Shown here in pieces: positions 20,721-35,206 of a DNA stretch of 64,000 bases. The stretch spans positions 191,384-255,383 of the forward strand of contig SJOL01007565.1 in the NCBI GenBank assembly GCA_004794785.1. The letters are read 5' to 3'. Position 1 is the stretch's first letter. Each line of letters begins with the position of its first letter. The translations under genes and the position numbers were made by a program. The DNA comes from Opisthorchis felineus (taxonomy: Eukaryota > Platyhelminthes > Trematoda > Opisthorchiida > Opisthorchiidae). Under the pieces are notes generated by a model. It was not told where the DNA came from. It searched no databases and worked only from the letters and a program-made list of their open reading frames with translations.

Positions 20721-23700
20721 CAACAATTTCATTTTTTCACAACGGAGATAAATTCTTCGCTTGCATAATTTTGCCGCTGAAGGTAATTTCTTCATAAATG
20801 CCTAACAAATTATTAAATCATTATACTCTGAGCATCAGTAAGTCGATGTCATTCGGGCACCAAATGATCTAACAAAAGTACTCATAAATTATCTGGGTCC
20901 CATTTATTTCTGAATGCCAACGCTCCCAGTGCAGTGAAAAATGTCAACTTCAGATAAATCCTGAAATAAGCAACAAATCCAGAATGAATTACACAACGTG
21001 TGAAGGATAGTCGATCATATGTTAAAAATACTTTCACCGATTCACCAATTATCCCAGAAACAGGACATTGTGTCATTGAGTGTTGACAAGTTTGCCGAGT
21101 GACCGTAACGTTTTCTTATACATTATTAACGGTGCAGTGTGCCCTCCGTTGGTCAACAATAAATTTTGCCTTCTATTGGCCATCTTTTCTGGTCGGCTTT
21201 TTTCTGGATGCGGGACAGCTGAAGTCGACACAAACAGCACCACCCCAATTCATACATTGGGGGCGCATAAAATATATTGGGGCATAGTAGAACCATGACT
21301 TACAACTGTTGCTGAGTGTACATGTCAGACGCTTATGTGCATACTACAGCAGGGGATCAAGTCTTTCCCATCCGAACTTCCATGCGGTTTCCATGATCGA
21401 TAGAAAAAGTGAGTAAATTTTACGCAACACTTGGTTTTTACCCCAGCATACGAGTTTTGCCAAACATTAATGTACACAACAGGCAGAGAAAGTCTATTGG
21501 AATGAAAGGTCAAACATGTAATTGTGCTACACATGGCACTTAGTTCGGATTGCTCTAGAAATCTATAATCTATAAGAGCACGTTGTATAAGTTGCAGGGA
21601 CTGCAAAAGACCTAGGATGATGGAATTTGGTGAGATATATTTACCACGCGCACAGCTCGAAAAAAAAGCCGAAAATTCGCATCAAAGATTGGCGCCAAGT
21701 GCGCAAATGTTTATGCCACCCCTGGACCACCTGACGCTACGGAAAAGGGTAATTAGTGGCACTTGAATCCAACGTAGGAACAACTGAAATAACTGGCAAA
21801 GGTCAAAACGCTTTCGTTACAATGTTTAGCAAAACATATTGTGGAGGGTCTGCTAAAACCGAAACTTACACTGTTAACGCCGGAAGTGTTAATAAGTCCC
21901 ATACTTTTTTTCGCGGAAATCATGAATTTACATTGTGTAACATGGCATGTATTGCAATTATTCGTTGCAAGAGTCCATCACGCGTGCGGTCACCTTATGA
22001 AATAAGGTTGATTCCAAATATGGAAAGATAGATTCTCCTAGTGACATAAACGGAACGGAATAGTCAGTCAGTAGTCTTGGAGTGAGCGGTTGCTTAAGTA
22101 GTTTCTCAACAAGAGAACAACCGAAAGAAAGTTTTCGACGGTTAAAATGTTTCTCCAAACTATGTTCATAAAAATCTGCCGCATAGCCCTCCGCATTGCG
22201 GTGCGGTAGCAGCTGCCGCCTCCTGACGCCCAACAAAACTCCGGCAGTAGTGCTTCTAAGGTGTGGTAAATTGCCTAGACTCAATCAAGAGCCGTGTCGT
22301 CAAAGGGATTCCATGAAGCACTACGGCATGAAAGCGTACTACTTTACAATGCAAGAGAATAAAGTGATGGTCCCATCTGATATAAAATCGCTATTCTAAC
22401 CCGCCTACCTCACCTTCGCTGAGCTGTAGAACATTTGTGGACTTCACGACCCTTCCGTGAAGAATGAAGACATTCGTGAAAACCTCAGCCTTTGCTTGAA
22501 CGGACGGAGCAAATGCAAAAGAGGCCAAAACGTTAGGGCTTTATTGTCCAGTTTACAACAAATAAACTAATGCAGACCTTACTGACGGAAAACAAACCAA
22601 GATGGCGGACCAGATTCTGGTCCCTCTCAAAACGAGCGAATTTCAATGAACCATCATGGTAATCAACATCGTCGTTGGAGGACGGAAACACTTTGAATTC
22701 TAGCGTTATTATATGTCTTCGTCCTTAGGCTGTTAAACAAAAAACACGCAGAGAGGTCTACAGAAATATATACATGGGGAAAGTTCAGAATCACTGGAAC
22801 GGTCGTGTCACAGGTTACACACGAAGTTGCCTGTTCAAATAAACTGAGACACACTGCGAAACCGGAAAATCTCAAGTAAAGTGGAAAATCGCTTATATAA
22901 AGTCGTCCAACAAAACGATTGTTAGAAAAACTTTGTTGGAAAACCCCTGAGAAGATGCCGCCTAACCAGCTCGGCAATCATAAGCCAAGGAACAAGTTAA
23001 CCCGTTGCTACATCAAGAAAATGTCTGAGAACACTGGAAGAACACACTGAGGCAAGATTATTTAACAGCGTTCAACGGAACCAAAAATAACTGAGAAATA
23101 CACTCTGAAAAACAAAAGTAGAACAGAATTTCATGTGACAAAAAACCACACTGAAAAGTTAAAGATCATCTTCATGCACGAAGGACGAGAATCTCAGGAG
23201 AACAAGGTTACCAGACCAAACAATTTATGAAGAACTGGAACCTCAATAATAAGGTGACAGGCAATTCCCTTTGGGTTGACACTGTCTACCAACTTGTGAG
23301 GATAAAAGAAATCAAACTCTTAAGCTAGCAGGTAAGCAGGCGAACCTGGGAGGCATTCACATTCAAAATGACTGATTGCGGAACGAGAAATTTAGAGAGA
23401 GGACTTATGCAAATCAACCTAGCCAGTGCGATAAGGGAAACCGCATAAATCAGAATAATGGTTTAAACTACTAAAAATGGAAGGTGGACAAAAACAAGGA
23501 ATCAGCCGGAAGAGGGACCCAAGGTAAAGCAAGTTGCAAGCTGATCCGTCAGCAAATGGAAAGGATGAATGGAACGGACGATATCTAGGGGGCGATGACA
23601 CAACACAATGCAAGTCGCTGACGGCCTGATCAGTCGGTCACCTTGGGAGGGGAGCTAAGTTACTATCTGAAAACCATATAAACGCAGGCTTGAATAGAGC

Positions 23701-26700
23701 AGATAATCAGCCTCTAGAATACTACTGAAATGTTGGCACGCCAAGGAGCGCCCTGTTTTCTCACTACCTTTAAACTGAACACGTAAAGATATACAGAATC
23801 ACGTGAAACATATGAAAAAAAACCATATTTTCAACATGAAGTCATTTGAAATTAAATACTGCTTCTTTGCACCTGAAAGTCCTCTACGTCAAAATGTGCA
23901 CTCAGTTAGTCGTATATGGAGCCTTAACAAGGTTGCCAACATGTAGTGATGTTTGTAGTTCACCTCAAATGTTTTCCCCTGAAAGCAATTTTGATCAAGT
24001 CCAAACGAAGTTTGTGGCAGAATAAGCCAAACATATATTAAGGTTTTCAAATTTCTGGTGTCTTTGAACAGCATAGGTGTAAAAAAACTACACTCCGTTA
24101 CTCTGAATCGCTTTATAGTTGACAATTTGTGCTAATCCGCTCGGGCAGTTGTTCAATAAAACGGTTTGAAGATCACATACAATTTTACACAGTTGCTCGT
24201 CTCTCATTTGGAAGCGACGACAAAGATGAACGCGTGCTTGAGCAGTTTTCGGTATACAAAAACTAGGATAATCCATTTCTTAGTTACGTCCGTTCGAATA
24301 TTGTGCGCTCATGTGTTGTACCAATTGAATTGAACTACTGATCATCGGATTGTATCGTCAGTCGACAATAAACTTATGGGTGGGGGTAGCTGAAATTCGT
24401 TGGAACCGCTTCCATTGAGGTGAGTTAATTGACTTGGCTTACAGCTGCTGCCTAGGGGCACGCTGGTTAGGACGTGTAGTCTGTATTTGAGAGGAGCGTC
24501 TCTCTTGCGGATGTCTTTTTGATCAACCCTGTGCTGAATGGAAACGACGGAGATGTGAACAGCCCATGGCCTGGCAATGGAGTATGACAACACTAACCGG
24601 TAAACTCAGTCGGTTTGACAACTGCGGTACACCTGGACACAACTCACCCATTGTTAATCGCAATGGCAGACTTGGAAGTCAGTGGCGCTTGGGCATCAAA
24701 GCTAGTGTCAACAATACGTGGCTACCTAGTTCCCCGATCATGTCATCGCCTTCAATGCTTGGCCATATTTCAGACGCTCTCCTACTTTCCTGTAACGGAA
24801 GCCCAAACAACCAGTTTCAACGTACCATCGGTAAAATCTAATCACTTCCGTAGGTTCCGGACGCAAATCATTCTCCGCACGTTTGCGTGCAAAGCACACG
24901 ACCAAAGATCACTCTGAGAAGAGTACATCAGTCCAGCATCATTACATGTAACGTGGTCGGTTTCAGGGAAATATTGTGGAAGTTTTTCAGTCGATGACCA
25001 CCTGTTGCATTTTTTGACTGTAAACTGTCTTCTTTCAAATTCCAAGCACATAACACCTGTTTTGAAAACCAGTTAGGCATCAATCGAGCTAGCTACTGGT
25101 TCTTCCTCTTACTCTCTATTACACTTAATGTGCGTGAGAGTAACCCGGTGGATTATTCCAATCAGTGGCTTCCATTCGATGATCAAGCATAGCTGGAAGC
25201 AAGCGACTGAGTGCCTAGTTTTCTATTCGTCCCCTTGTTGTTAGGAACGTCAGAAGGGTAGACTCATTCATAAGTCCCCTATTCGTATTTTCTTCAATCA
25301 GGAGGCTGGTAAATCTCCATATGTAGTCACTGAAAATGAAAGTCACTTGTAATATTTTTTTATTTGCATAAGCGTGCATATTTCATGCCCTGAGAATGGT
25401 ATGCTTGTGCACATTTGGTGAAGAACTGTTAAAGTGCAAATACTGACTAATTCCTGCAACATTACGGTGAATCGTCTGCGCGTCAATACAACCCCCAAAA
25501 ATAAGAAAGCCGACAAATTGTGTTAAATAGCATTCGGAATATCAAGAAGGCAAACTAAATGGACCATTAGAATTAGATGAAGAAACGATTATCAATCTGC
25601 TACGCTCGAACAGAAAACGAATGCGTCTATGCTTAAAAGCGATTGGAACCTAGTGCGTAGTTCGCCCAGTTTGTGTCAGTTGAAGCTTGAAATACAAACT
25701 GAGTGTAAAAAAACGTCCCACGCTCAAACGAGCACCCATCATGTTGGACGTGAGAAACACTAGCCTGCTTGTTCATGTAATCTGTGTATACGGTGTTGCT
25801 GTTCATTAATCATCCCTGTATGATCGGCTAGGTTGTACTATTATGAGTAGGAGAATCAAGTGAAGCTGACCTCCAGTTCCTATGAATAATAGGTTATTTC
25901 TTCGAAATAAATTAACCAGGTGATCTTGACTAAATATCTGGAACATCGGTGGATCTCGTTTACTGTTTCAAAATCTTGTGCTTTGCGGATTTCCACTAAC
26001 TGCGAGTTGTCACCACCCATTTACACTGTTGGGCTCCGTCTCGAAGCCAAAAGGCAAAGGGATGCTCCTGCATGACAACAGGTTCTAACTAAGCGTAGCG
26101 TCTGTCACAGTTTCCTACCTTTCTTGTTTGTTGCCTCTTTAACCTTTTTTGCGCGTCTGTTTTCCTCTGTTTTCCCCAGACACGCAAGTCTGCGTAGAAA
26201 ATGTTTACCAGGATATGTGTTGCGCACCCGCATAGCTTGCTTATATTTTATCCAGATTACTTGCTAATCGAACCAGTACTAATATTCCCAGGTGGCCAAA
26301 ATGAATACCGTTGGAAGCCAATCTAATCGGATGCCCTGGTGATTGAGGACAACTTTGAAAAATACATTCTACTTGGCTTTCTTATGCTGCGACGTATTTT
26401 TGTAACTGGCTACTTTCTAGCTTTTACAGAACCTTCGCCTTAGGGTGTCATTTCTGTCGGCAGGATCAATGTTCTGATGCGACGCAACAATTCAACGTAA
26501 CAGTTATTTACACAAGTGTCAAACCACAACTTTATGATGCGTAGATTTGCTTGCGGAAACTGATAAAGTGAGAATATATAAAGGATTTGTAACACCCAAC
26601 AATGCTTTTCTTGGAATAAGCTGTATCCAGTGAAATTAGTCCATCGGCTTTTAGTGGCTCATATAATGGCTTAATCACGCAACTAGAATAGGCACATTTC

Positions 26701-29700
26701 TGGCCAGAGTCAATCATCTTGCTTAATGGTGTGCCGAAAATTCCAAATGTTAATCGCACTGCATTTGAAATACGAAAATTAAGTAGCTAGAATACCCTGA
26801 TGATTTTCTCGGGGCGATACTAGACAACTTCCTACAGCGTCTTTGAAGTTGACAGTACACAGTTCACGGGGAGTAGAACACTGGTACCACACGTCTCTAA
26901 AAACTCGAATGGTTGGCCAGTCAGAAGCATTTGCAGTTACAATGCGCAATCCTTTCAAAGGTTTTTGTGAAGGGGCGTTAATTAGGATAAATCAAGCTAC
27001 GGTGTACGGATTCCATCCACTCTCTCTGGATACAACCAGCCTCCCCGTTTGTCCCAGGAGCCATTTTTAGTCTCCGTTGTCACCAGGCTTGCAGTGCTCG
27101 GTACCTCAGATTTGATACTGACAAAGTTGGTTGAAAATTTTGTACAACTTTTAATCAAGTTTCTGCCGGTGTTTTAACAAATATGATTTATTGGATACAA
27201 TGGCTCGTTGTTTCGTCTGAAAACTTGTGGCAGAAATAGTGTCTTGAACGACGTGTCGTTTTGAAAAGACAGCTGAAAGCGATGACAAGGTGTGCTTACA
27301 GCAAAACGTTGAAAGACCTTCACCGGAATAATAATGGCTAGTTTCAGGATTTTGAGATTCACATTATGGACGGTCCTTAACGGTTTGCACTTGTAGGTGG
27401 TATGCCCCTGTCTACAGGTTAATGCAACCCGCGTGTGATTAGGTTTTATATTTAAGCGGCCTTATTTCCAATCCGCCGCATATATACGCAGATATTTTAC
27501 TTTCGCTCTAGTCATAAGCCATAAACTAGCCCTTTATATTGGAGTTGCTCTAAGATTTACAGGTTTGCATTCTCTTGAGCAGCCGACAATTATGATCTCG
27601 CTTGATCTAACCGAACTAGACAGAACAATCATGGCGGTAGGTTAGAGAAACTCTTCAAATTTGAGTGATTCGGACATATTAACCTTCAAAAAAACTTAAA
27701 ACTTTTTCAACGTGACACATTTCTCATAAGTTTGCTGATAACTTTTCGACTTTATGAGTAGTGTGATACGTTTGGACAATACATTGCGTTATTTCGCATG
27801 TCATGCCAACTGAAAAATCAGGCGACCTAAAGCAGCACAATGAGGGAAAGCGAACCACCATAGAAGAGGGATCCAGCTGGGCTCAGTTGAATTTCCCGCC
27901 GGAACCAAACTAGAGTGCAACTGAAAGCTGTTGGCAATTTCCACCCAAATTGGGTTTAAGCAGAACATTAGATTGACAAAAAAACTTGGACAATGCACTT
28001 ACTTGATGAGTCCCAAGATAGGTGAAAGCATTCGTGGGCTGTCGATCAGTATTAACCAACCTCATGGGTAGAGTGTTATTTCTAACCCAATGAGTGCTTA
28101 ATCCGGTTACTTGCCAACTAGTTTTGCCTTCCTCTGGCTGTTATGTTACTCTTGAAATCCTATGCAACTATGCTGATTTTCTCTTCGCTTTTTTCGGTGA
28201 TCAGTGAAATGTTCATTCAATCAATGAGGTCGCATTGCATTTTCCTGGCTATGGTAGGAAGTAGACTGGTCCCACTGACTTCTTCTGCGAGGACACACCA
28301 GTGATTGCATCTTATCGTCACCATTCTGTAAAATTGTCGTTTGGTTCTGTTCTGTGAGGCGAAAAAAGTTCCTGCTCTTCAGTAGTATTGATAGGTTATT
28401 GACGCAACCATTCTACAGCAGAATTAAAAGAGAAACGTGACTAATTTTGTGATTTGATGAGAAGTTTTTCTTTTTGGTTTTCTTGTCATAAAGAGCTCCA
28501 CTTGTGTGATGTACTTCCAATTTGACCTCTGAATCGTTTAGGTTTTCGCCTGAAAAAATCTGATTTCTGATGCTTATTGCGGTCTACTGGGTCATCAGGT
28601 GCTCAACTATCCGCGCCTACGTTGGGAATGTCCAGAGCTATACTATGTCGTCCACAAATTAGGCGCGGTAACCACTCAATCAACGTATGGATGATACAAG
28701 ATGGATCTAGGTTATTCTAGAACACGCAAGATCTACTGTGATTTTGAAGTGCCTTTCTCCGGATGTTCAGCGTCTGGTGTGATACATCGTAGGCTCAGTA
28801 GAAGTAAGCGCTGTGGTTTAAACATTGAATACGTCTGTTTGATTCCTTTCTATTAGGTTAAGACCGAAAAATTCGATTGTAGTGTTGCATTGAGTACACG
28901 CCAGTTGTGGTTCGTTCGAATGGATGCAGCGTCCACCATTATAAACAATGCATCCAGGTTGATTCAGTCGATTTTCTGTCAAAAACCAAATTTGTGTGCA
29001 AATGAGAGATTATGTCGACTCCTGTCCAACTGGCTTCCAAGCAGAACACAATTTAGGCAGAGCTGGGAACTGTACCTGTCTGTTTAGCTTTAAGAAGGAC
29101 AAAAGCAGCCGTGGGAGACGTTTTCAGCAGCCTTGCGAGCAGTGCTTTAAACTTAAATAACCATGCCAATCAAACCTAGTGTTTGAACTGCCTAAAAACC
29201 AATAGCGAGGCAACGCATGATTGCCAAGCACCAGGATGAACTCTGAGTCATTGCAATGACCCCCATTCACCTATCTGATACAGATGATCAAAACTAATGA
29301 CATGTTTGTAGTTGTTGTGGGGAGTTTGTACAAACCGTAAGCAATAAATTTATCACCCATCGTCATCTCTCAGTAACTTTGTTTACAGTGGCACCCTTGA
29401 ACAAGAGACTCGGCATTCGCGGACATTTTTGGTCATTGCAGGTTCACCTTTGCAGTTCATATGGAAATTAGGAACGTCCAGCCAAACCGAACAAAATCCC
29501 CTAGTGACAAAAACCCACAAAGCGCAAGGGCTCTCTTGAAACATGTTTTGATAAATTTTCCGGATATTTTTGAGGTCACATTTCTTAAAAGCGAACATCA
29601 TGAAATTCATACTTGAGACATAGTTTCATTTTTTCTACCGTTCTGTTTTACCATGAAAGCTAGCTTAAAAAAGATGCAGTGACAAGCTTTGGGGGAATAA

Positions 29701-31434
29701 CTTAAGACTTCATTAACAGATGGGCCTTTTGAAGGTCGTTATGCGCTGCCTGGTATGCTGATTAGTAAAACCCAAACCATATGGCTCCAAGGTGAAGAAC
29801 GGTCAAACGCAGTCCAGGCGTATCACGTTCGTGGTTAGTTCTTATCGGAAAGATTTGATGAAATAAAGTTTCAGTAGAGTCTGATGACCTAGTTTGCATG
29901 AACTTTCCCTTTCTATATTGCCCGAGGGTCCATTATTTTCCTCGAGACTTTTGAAAGCCAAAATTTTCGTTATTTGCGGGGTAGGGGGTGTGCGATCTAT
30001 AGAATTCACATTCGTAACACTCTCAGTCGAATGGTCCACCTTCCGTCCTAGTGCAATTATTCTGATGAGTTTACGTCTAAAGTTGGAAGTCCTGGTCTCC
30101 TGTGTTGCTCTTATTAGAACCAATTAGAAGTGATTGTCGTTGGTCATCCTAGGGTTTGAAATTCGTGAGGTGAGCGCGGTAACACTTCTCCACCAGCGAA
30201 AGCTGGATGATCTGGTAAACGGGTCCACATTTCGGCGCTTGGATTGGTTTGTTGGACTTCTCGAGCGTCAGCCCAGTGAGTGTCTTGTCTGCGTCGATCG
30301 ACTGATCTCTGCCAGGACTTTCTAGCAACATACAGCCATGGACGCTCAAAACCTGTTACACGACCTTCGGCTAGTTTTATTCGGCTGCAAGACTTGTAGA
30401 CTACGCAGCACTCCAGTTTGAATAGGCCCCCTGCGTCATGGAACAGGCTGCCACTGCAACCAGGACAGTTACAGAAGTTGAAAGCGGGGACGTTGTGCCT
30501 GTACGTTAACTATACCAAGAGTGTTCAGTCAGTCAAAAGCAATCTGTCGAATATGATAACTTTTGCATTCGCAACATGCGTGCAGCATTTGTTGTCGGTT
30601 ACTCTAAGGTGTAGTTGAAAAGTTTATGTCTACCAATGTAGTAACAAGGTGGGGTTTTAAAATAGTTTACTGACTACTGTTAATCAATTGAGCAGTTCAC
30701 GTCCAAACGAATGAAGCACTCTAGTTCATGCTTTTAAGCTGAACAGGTGTTCGACGTAGTAGCCTACCCATAGAACAAATGGTAAACCATAGTCTGTCTG
30801 GATGATCTTTGCCAACAAGAAAACGTGATGAACAACGTTCGCTTGTTCCTCTTCAAACGTAAACGAACAGTGACAAAAAAGTGTTTGAAAATCTCAGAAT
30901 GGAAGGCAGATTCGAAAAATGATGTCATCACATTATTGAATTGGAACCAAGGAAGTATGAAACGGCCCGGAATACACAAATATCTGGGCACACGTTGTCA
31001 GTTTTTATTAGAAGCGAACGTCCCGAGAAAGGTTCGATTTTATCAGGCCTGATGCGGACGTGTCTTTTCATTGAACATATTTTCAAACCACGAAGGACAA
31101 TCCACATTTCGGGGCATTCAGAACGATAACAACTGCGCGTTCTGAATACCCAAATATACAAGCCTAGATTTGCAAAATGTTCACCGGTTTTGCAAGCACA
31201 CTGGTCTGTTAAATAGTTTGGATGCATATTTTTGAATATGTTCGGGGCACTTATTTGATTCTATCGATTCAACACAGATCTGTCGTGGCCCTATTGCACC
31301 AGGCCGCACGTCCATCCAAATATCTTCAATGATTGTGAAACATAGAAGTTCATTAGGACACTCAAGTTTGATTGACGGACCAGAATTTTCAACTGAAATG
31401 TTGTCTTTGTGCTGAAACTTAACGCAGTTAACTT
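20721..31434. other. No recognisable gene in about 10.7 kb
   Basis: No conserved protein motif, RNA gene or confident element was recognised. One isolated CCATATAAACGCA, identical to the TATA region of B1, lies with its TATAAA at 23677-23682 and may be a relic promoter of the same repeat. Small open frames occur throughout and look like chance. Confidence 0.45.
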
Positions 31435-31590
31435 TCAAGGAGTTAATAACGCCGCTGACCAGCTGACTGTGGCCAACCACTAGCCAGGAGATCATGGGTT
31501 CCACGATTCCTTGACTTTCGTCAAATGTGCACGGTTGACGATGCCCATTAAGGGTGAAACAGTTGTATGGTGCTTCTGTTTACGTGCCAG
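31435..31590 (+). mobile_element. Family H SINE-like repeat, copy H5
   Basis: It has GCCGCTGACCAGCTGACTG, then CTAGCCAGGAGATCATGGG and a weak B-box, then AAATGTGCACGG and the ribozyme at 31529-31573. The 3' side ends in GGTGCTTCTG, as in the other copies. Confidence 0.6.
31529..31573 (+). ncRNA. Hammerhead ribozyme candidate, 45-base layout (H5)
   Basis: Stem I is GCACGG (31529-31534) with UGGUGC (31568-31573); five of six positions pair, including one G.U. The first box is TTGACGA, with C3 changed to U. Stem II is GCCC / GGGT around ATTAA. GAAAC at 31556-31560 is exact. Stem III is A-U plus C-G closed by AGUU. The cleavage dinucleotide is UA (31566-31567). One core base is mutated. Confidence 0.6.
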
Positions 31591-32889
31591 AACCACGCAC
31601 AGGCCGATTATCCGATCGTTCCACTAATTTTCTATTCGGGTAGAACACAAATGGTTTGGTTTTTAATCACTTTAGAACGAGAAAATATCGGTGTTCAAAT
31701 AGCGGCGAACAAGGCGATCATTTGCACACGCGGCAACACAACGAAAGCAGGTCAGCAGCATTTAAGTGGCGCTCCGGTTTTTGCGTGAGTACACAGGATA
31801 ACGCCAAATTCAAGGCAAGCAAATTTAAACTCCGAAATACGGACATTTTCCTCGGACGAACTCATCTAATTTGGTCTACCTCTGTGGTGGCAAAAAGAAC
31901 ATTCCGTTTGACCACTACGTGACCCACTGCTGGTAATTATCTGGATAATTTTTGTGTTTTCGGTGTGAAGATCCAACGGGTAAATTATGTCGTTAGTTGC
32001 CGCTGGTTTTGATGTTCTAAGGCAAGTGGAATGTAACCTGTGAAGAGCAGAACAATTCAGTAAATATTTGAAGTGTACATAAGCCTAATTCGTCACCAGT
32101 TTTGGAGTACCGCTTCGGACACGAATGTAAATAAGCCTCAATGAGCTTTCTTAGACATGTCGACGTTAAAATGTTTATTGTTTTGAAAGCAAAAAAATAC
32201 TGGCTAAAAGTATTTATATACTCAAACAATTGCAAGCCCAAGAAAAGAGTAAAATGTCACAAAATCCTTGAATCGATTGAGACGGGGTAAGTTCCTATTG
32301 GACACGACTACTCACGGAATTTATATTCATGCCACTGTTGTTTGGATAACCACTTTCCTGTCCTGACTCACATATCATGGTGAGTCTGCAACATAGATGA
32401 AAAGCACCGAACTAGAGTTTTGCGCTGATTGAATCCCTGAGTAACGCATATCCTTAGTCACTGGAATGTCTGACACATGTGGGGTACGCCGTATCTCCAC
32501 TCCCCTGCTTGGGCAGGATGCATCTGAGTTATTACATCCGAATATGTGAATGCCTCTACAATTCTTTCTGCTAGTCAGGACTGACAAATCAAGTCGACCG
32601 GAGAAAAACGAGGTCACATTATATGACTTCCCAGCAATCATATTCATCAATTTTCGCTACTCAAGGACAGGGTAAATTATCTGAAATATTCGATTGATAG
32701 AATGAGAACAAGGTCAATCCAACGATGGTAACCTGGTCGATACGTCTTCTACCGGGTAACACATGCATAAAATGAACAGAATCGATCAAAGTTTTAAGTA
32801 AAATCCTGTCTGGAAACAATTGGTAAACAAAAGTGAAGACTAACAATAGTGGTGTGAGTACACTTTTATGACCGAATAGTTAAGTGATC
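31591..32889. other. No recognisable gene
   Basis: Nothing identifiable beyond short open frames. Confidence 0.4.
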
Positions 32890-33005
32890 AAACTACGGAC
32901 AGGGTGGTCGTGGATTGGACACTTCCTAGAGTTTCGTGAGATGCCCACTGCTGACGCAGTTTTGGGGTGCTTTTCGGCTTTTTAACACAGAGGTTGGGGT
33001 GGAAT
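32890..33005 (+). mobile_element. Family H fragment, copy H6
   Basis: TTTCGTGAGATGCCCACTGCTGACGC at 32932-32957 (quoted in parts: GAGATGCCCACTG and CTGACGC) matches the region before and at the first ribozyme box. The second box is deleted. GTGCTTTTCGGC follows. Confidence 0.45.
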
Positions 33006-33902
33006 CTTCAATAAACGTGCGACCTTAAGAAATGAGACGTTTGTTCTGATGCGCTGAATCGTCCACGGATTACTAGTCTCTTATAATGTCATTATGTCAT
33101 TATGTTGGCAATATTACCTAATATTTCTCTAAAGACAAAGTCGCCTGTCTTCAAACGTAGTTTTTAATTCAAGTAAACTATGTATATGGCCGCAAATCTA
33201 AGAGTGTACCAGAGCTTTTGCACACAATTTATTCGTTGACTTCTGCAGCACAAAATGACAAGTGAATTATTTCAGTAAGCATCGCTATGGCTGCGTTTTT
33301 TAAATACATCAGTCGGTTATATGATGAACACTCTAATGGATAGTCGATGATTTGATTCTGGATTGGTTAAATGGGGCAGGGCAGATTTCCTAATGAGTCG
33401 ATAAACAGCCAAACCAGGCAAATAAATAAGAACACGATAGCCCTGAGGTCGGTTGAGTTTAATCTTTGCCATTATCATGCCCCTCCTCAACCGGTTTTGT
33501 GGGCTACTTTAAAGTTGATGTTCGTGTCTCCATGATGATTGGTTTCGATATAGACTACAACCAATGCTTACCGTCAAGAGGGTAAGAGTAGTCTTCAGTA
33601 CGCTAAAGAATGATCCTGTTGATGAATGCATTTTAGTTAACGAGAATTTTGCAAATGAAAATATTCAAACTGCCTATGCAACTAACGGGTAACCATTTGT
33701 GGCACTTTCTATTGGTTAGACATTGTGAAACCGAATCATGGTGGAGTGCACGATCAAGTTGCTTTCGAATTTGTGGCGCTTCTCACAGGGTCTGTGTAAA
33801 ACCGGCTAGGATAAATTTGAGAAAACTAACACGCGGTTTAATACAACCATTAAATGAACTTCGAGATGGTTGAAGAACCCTACGGAATTGGTTTATGTGT
33901 AT
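33006..33902. other. No recognisable gene
   Basis: Nothing identifiable. Confidence 0.4.
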
Positions 33903-34045
33903 TACTGTTTCGGTGCCTAGGTGCCATCCGAATGAAGCATGAGGGTCATGATACTACCAGGTTACCCAGGTCTAGAGAGGAGCAGTCGGATGAAGAGGTG
34001 AGTGTGCACCTTAACCACTGAGCCATCTCAAGCTCACCCTAGAGA
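33903..34045 (-). mobile_element. tRNA-headed SINE, copy S3
   Basis: The minus strand reads GAGATGGCTCAGTGGTTAAG (A-box region, about 34008-34027), then GACCTGGGTAACCTGG, TGCTTCATTCGGATGGCA and GCACCGAAAC. The body matches S1 and S2. The B-box segment is missing. Confidence 0.65.
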
Positions 34046-35206
34046 AATAAAGAGACATGGTGCCACATGCATGAACAACAAGCATCATGCATGCTTGAAC
34101 GGAGAAGCTGGTGACTTTGAATATCGCCAAACCAAAAAACGCTCATGGAGCCTACAATGGAACCACGAGATCCAAAAATCTTCCAATCAAAGCGCTGCTT
34201 TTTCGAGTTTCATGTTTAGTCCGCCTGACTGATGCTTCCGATTAGTTTTTCCATACATGTTCGTTTGCGACGACAAGCTTCTGATAAATGTCTTTATGTT
34301 TGTCCGTCCAAATTTTAGGATATCGCCAACCATGGGGTTTATTCAGTCTGGTGAGTACATGCGCGTAATACGTTTGTCTGGTTACACATGCCTGTTGGAC
34401 GCTGCGCTCAACTGAGGCCCGATAAGGCGTGCGAATTAATCAACCCTGGAGTCCAGATCAACCTAGACGATATTTAGTGGGGCAACTCGTACGACTTTTC
34501 TAGTGTTTGCGTGTGAGTTTCAATGAAGTTTTCGAAGCATTTACATTTAGCTGAAACATTTGCATAATCAGCGAATCCCAGACAGCGTAAAATAATGCGT
34601 TTCTAAACAGCTAGGTTTGAGTCTAGTAAACAACTGAAAACTGTTGCAAAGTACCAGTCTGGGTATTCCAGAAAATGCTGCCATTTTCATACATTTATTA
34701 CATCTAACTGCTGAACCATTCTGAACTGTTTTCTAAGTAGCATGAAGTCGATTTTCAAACAGAAAATGTCTCGGATTGCGGGAACATTACCGTATACATC
34801 GCAACCAAACCTAGACTGGCTAATTTGCTCAAAAGAGCCAAATATATTGATGGTATTTTACTAAATCTTTACTGTTCCGCATTCCAAGACACAATAACGG
34901 AAAGCTTAATCGAGTGTGGGCTTACAACTACTTGACCAGGAATAATCCATCTGGGGTTGTTTTTTAGAATCCTACATTGGTCAAAATTTCAGCCCTCCAA
35001 TTTTGGGCTCCTTCCCAAACTGGGTTTGTGTACGAATGCATACTCTTCTAATTCAACGTTGTCATTTTTTGTGGTACTCAAGCGCGAAATCCCAATCAAG
35101 CAGGCAATCTTAGAGATCGTGAAGTCGCAAGGCGATTGACGGTAGAGGTTGGATTATTTGCAGACCTAATTCACCAAACAAATTATATTTAATGACGCAA
35201 ATAGTG
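34046..35206. other. No recognisable gene
   Basis: Nothing identifiable. Confidence 0.4.
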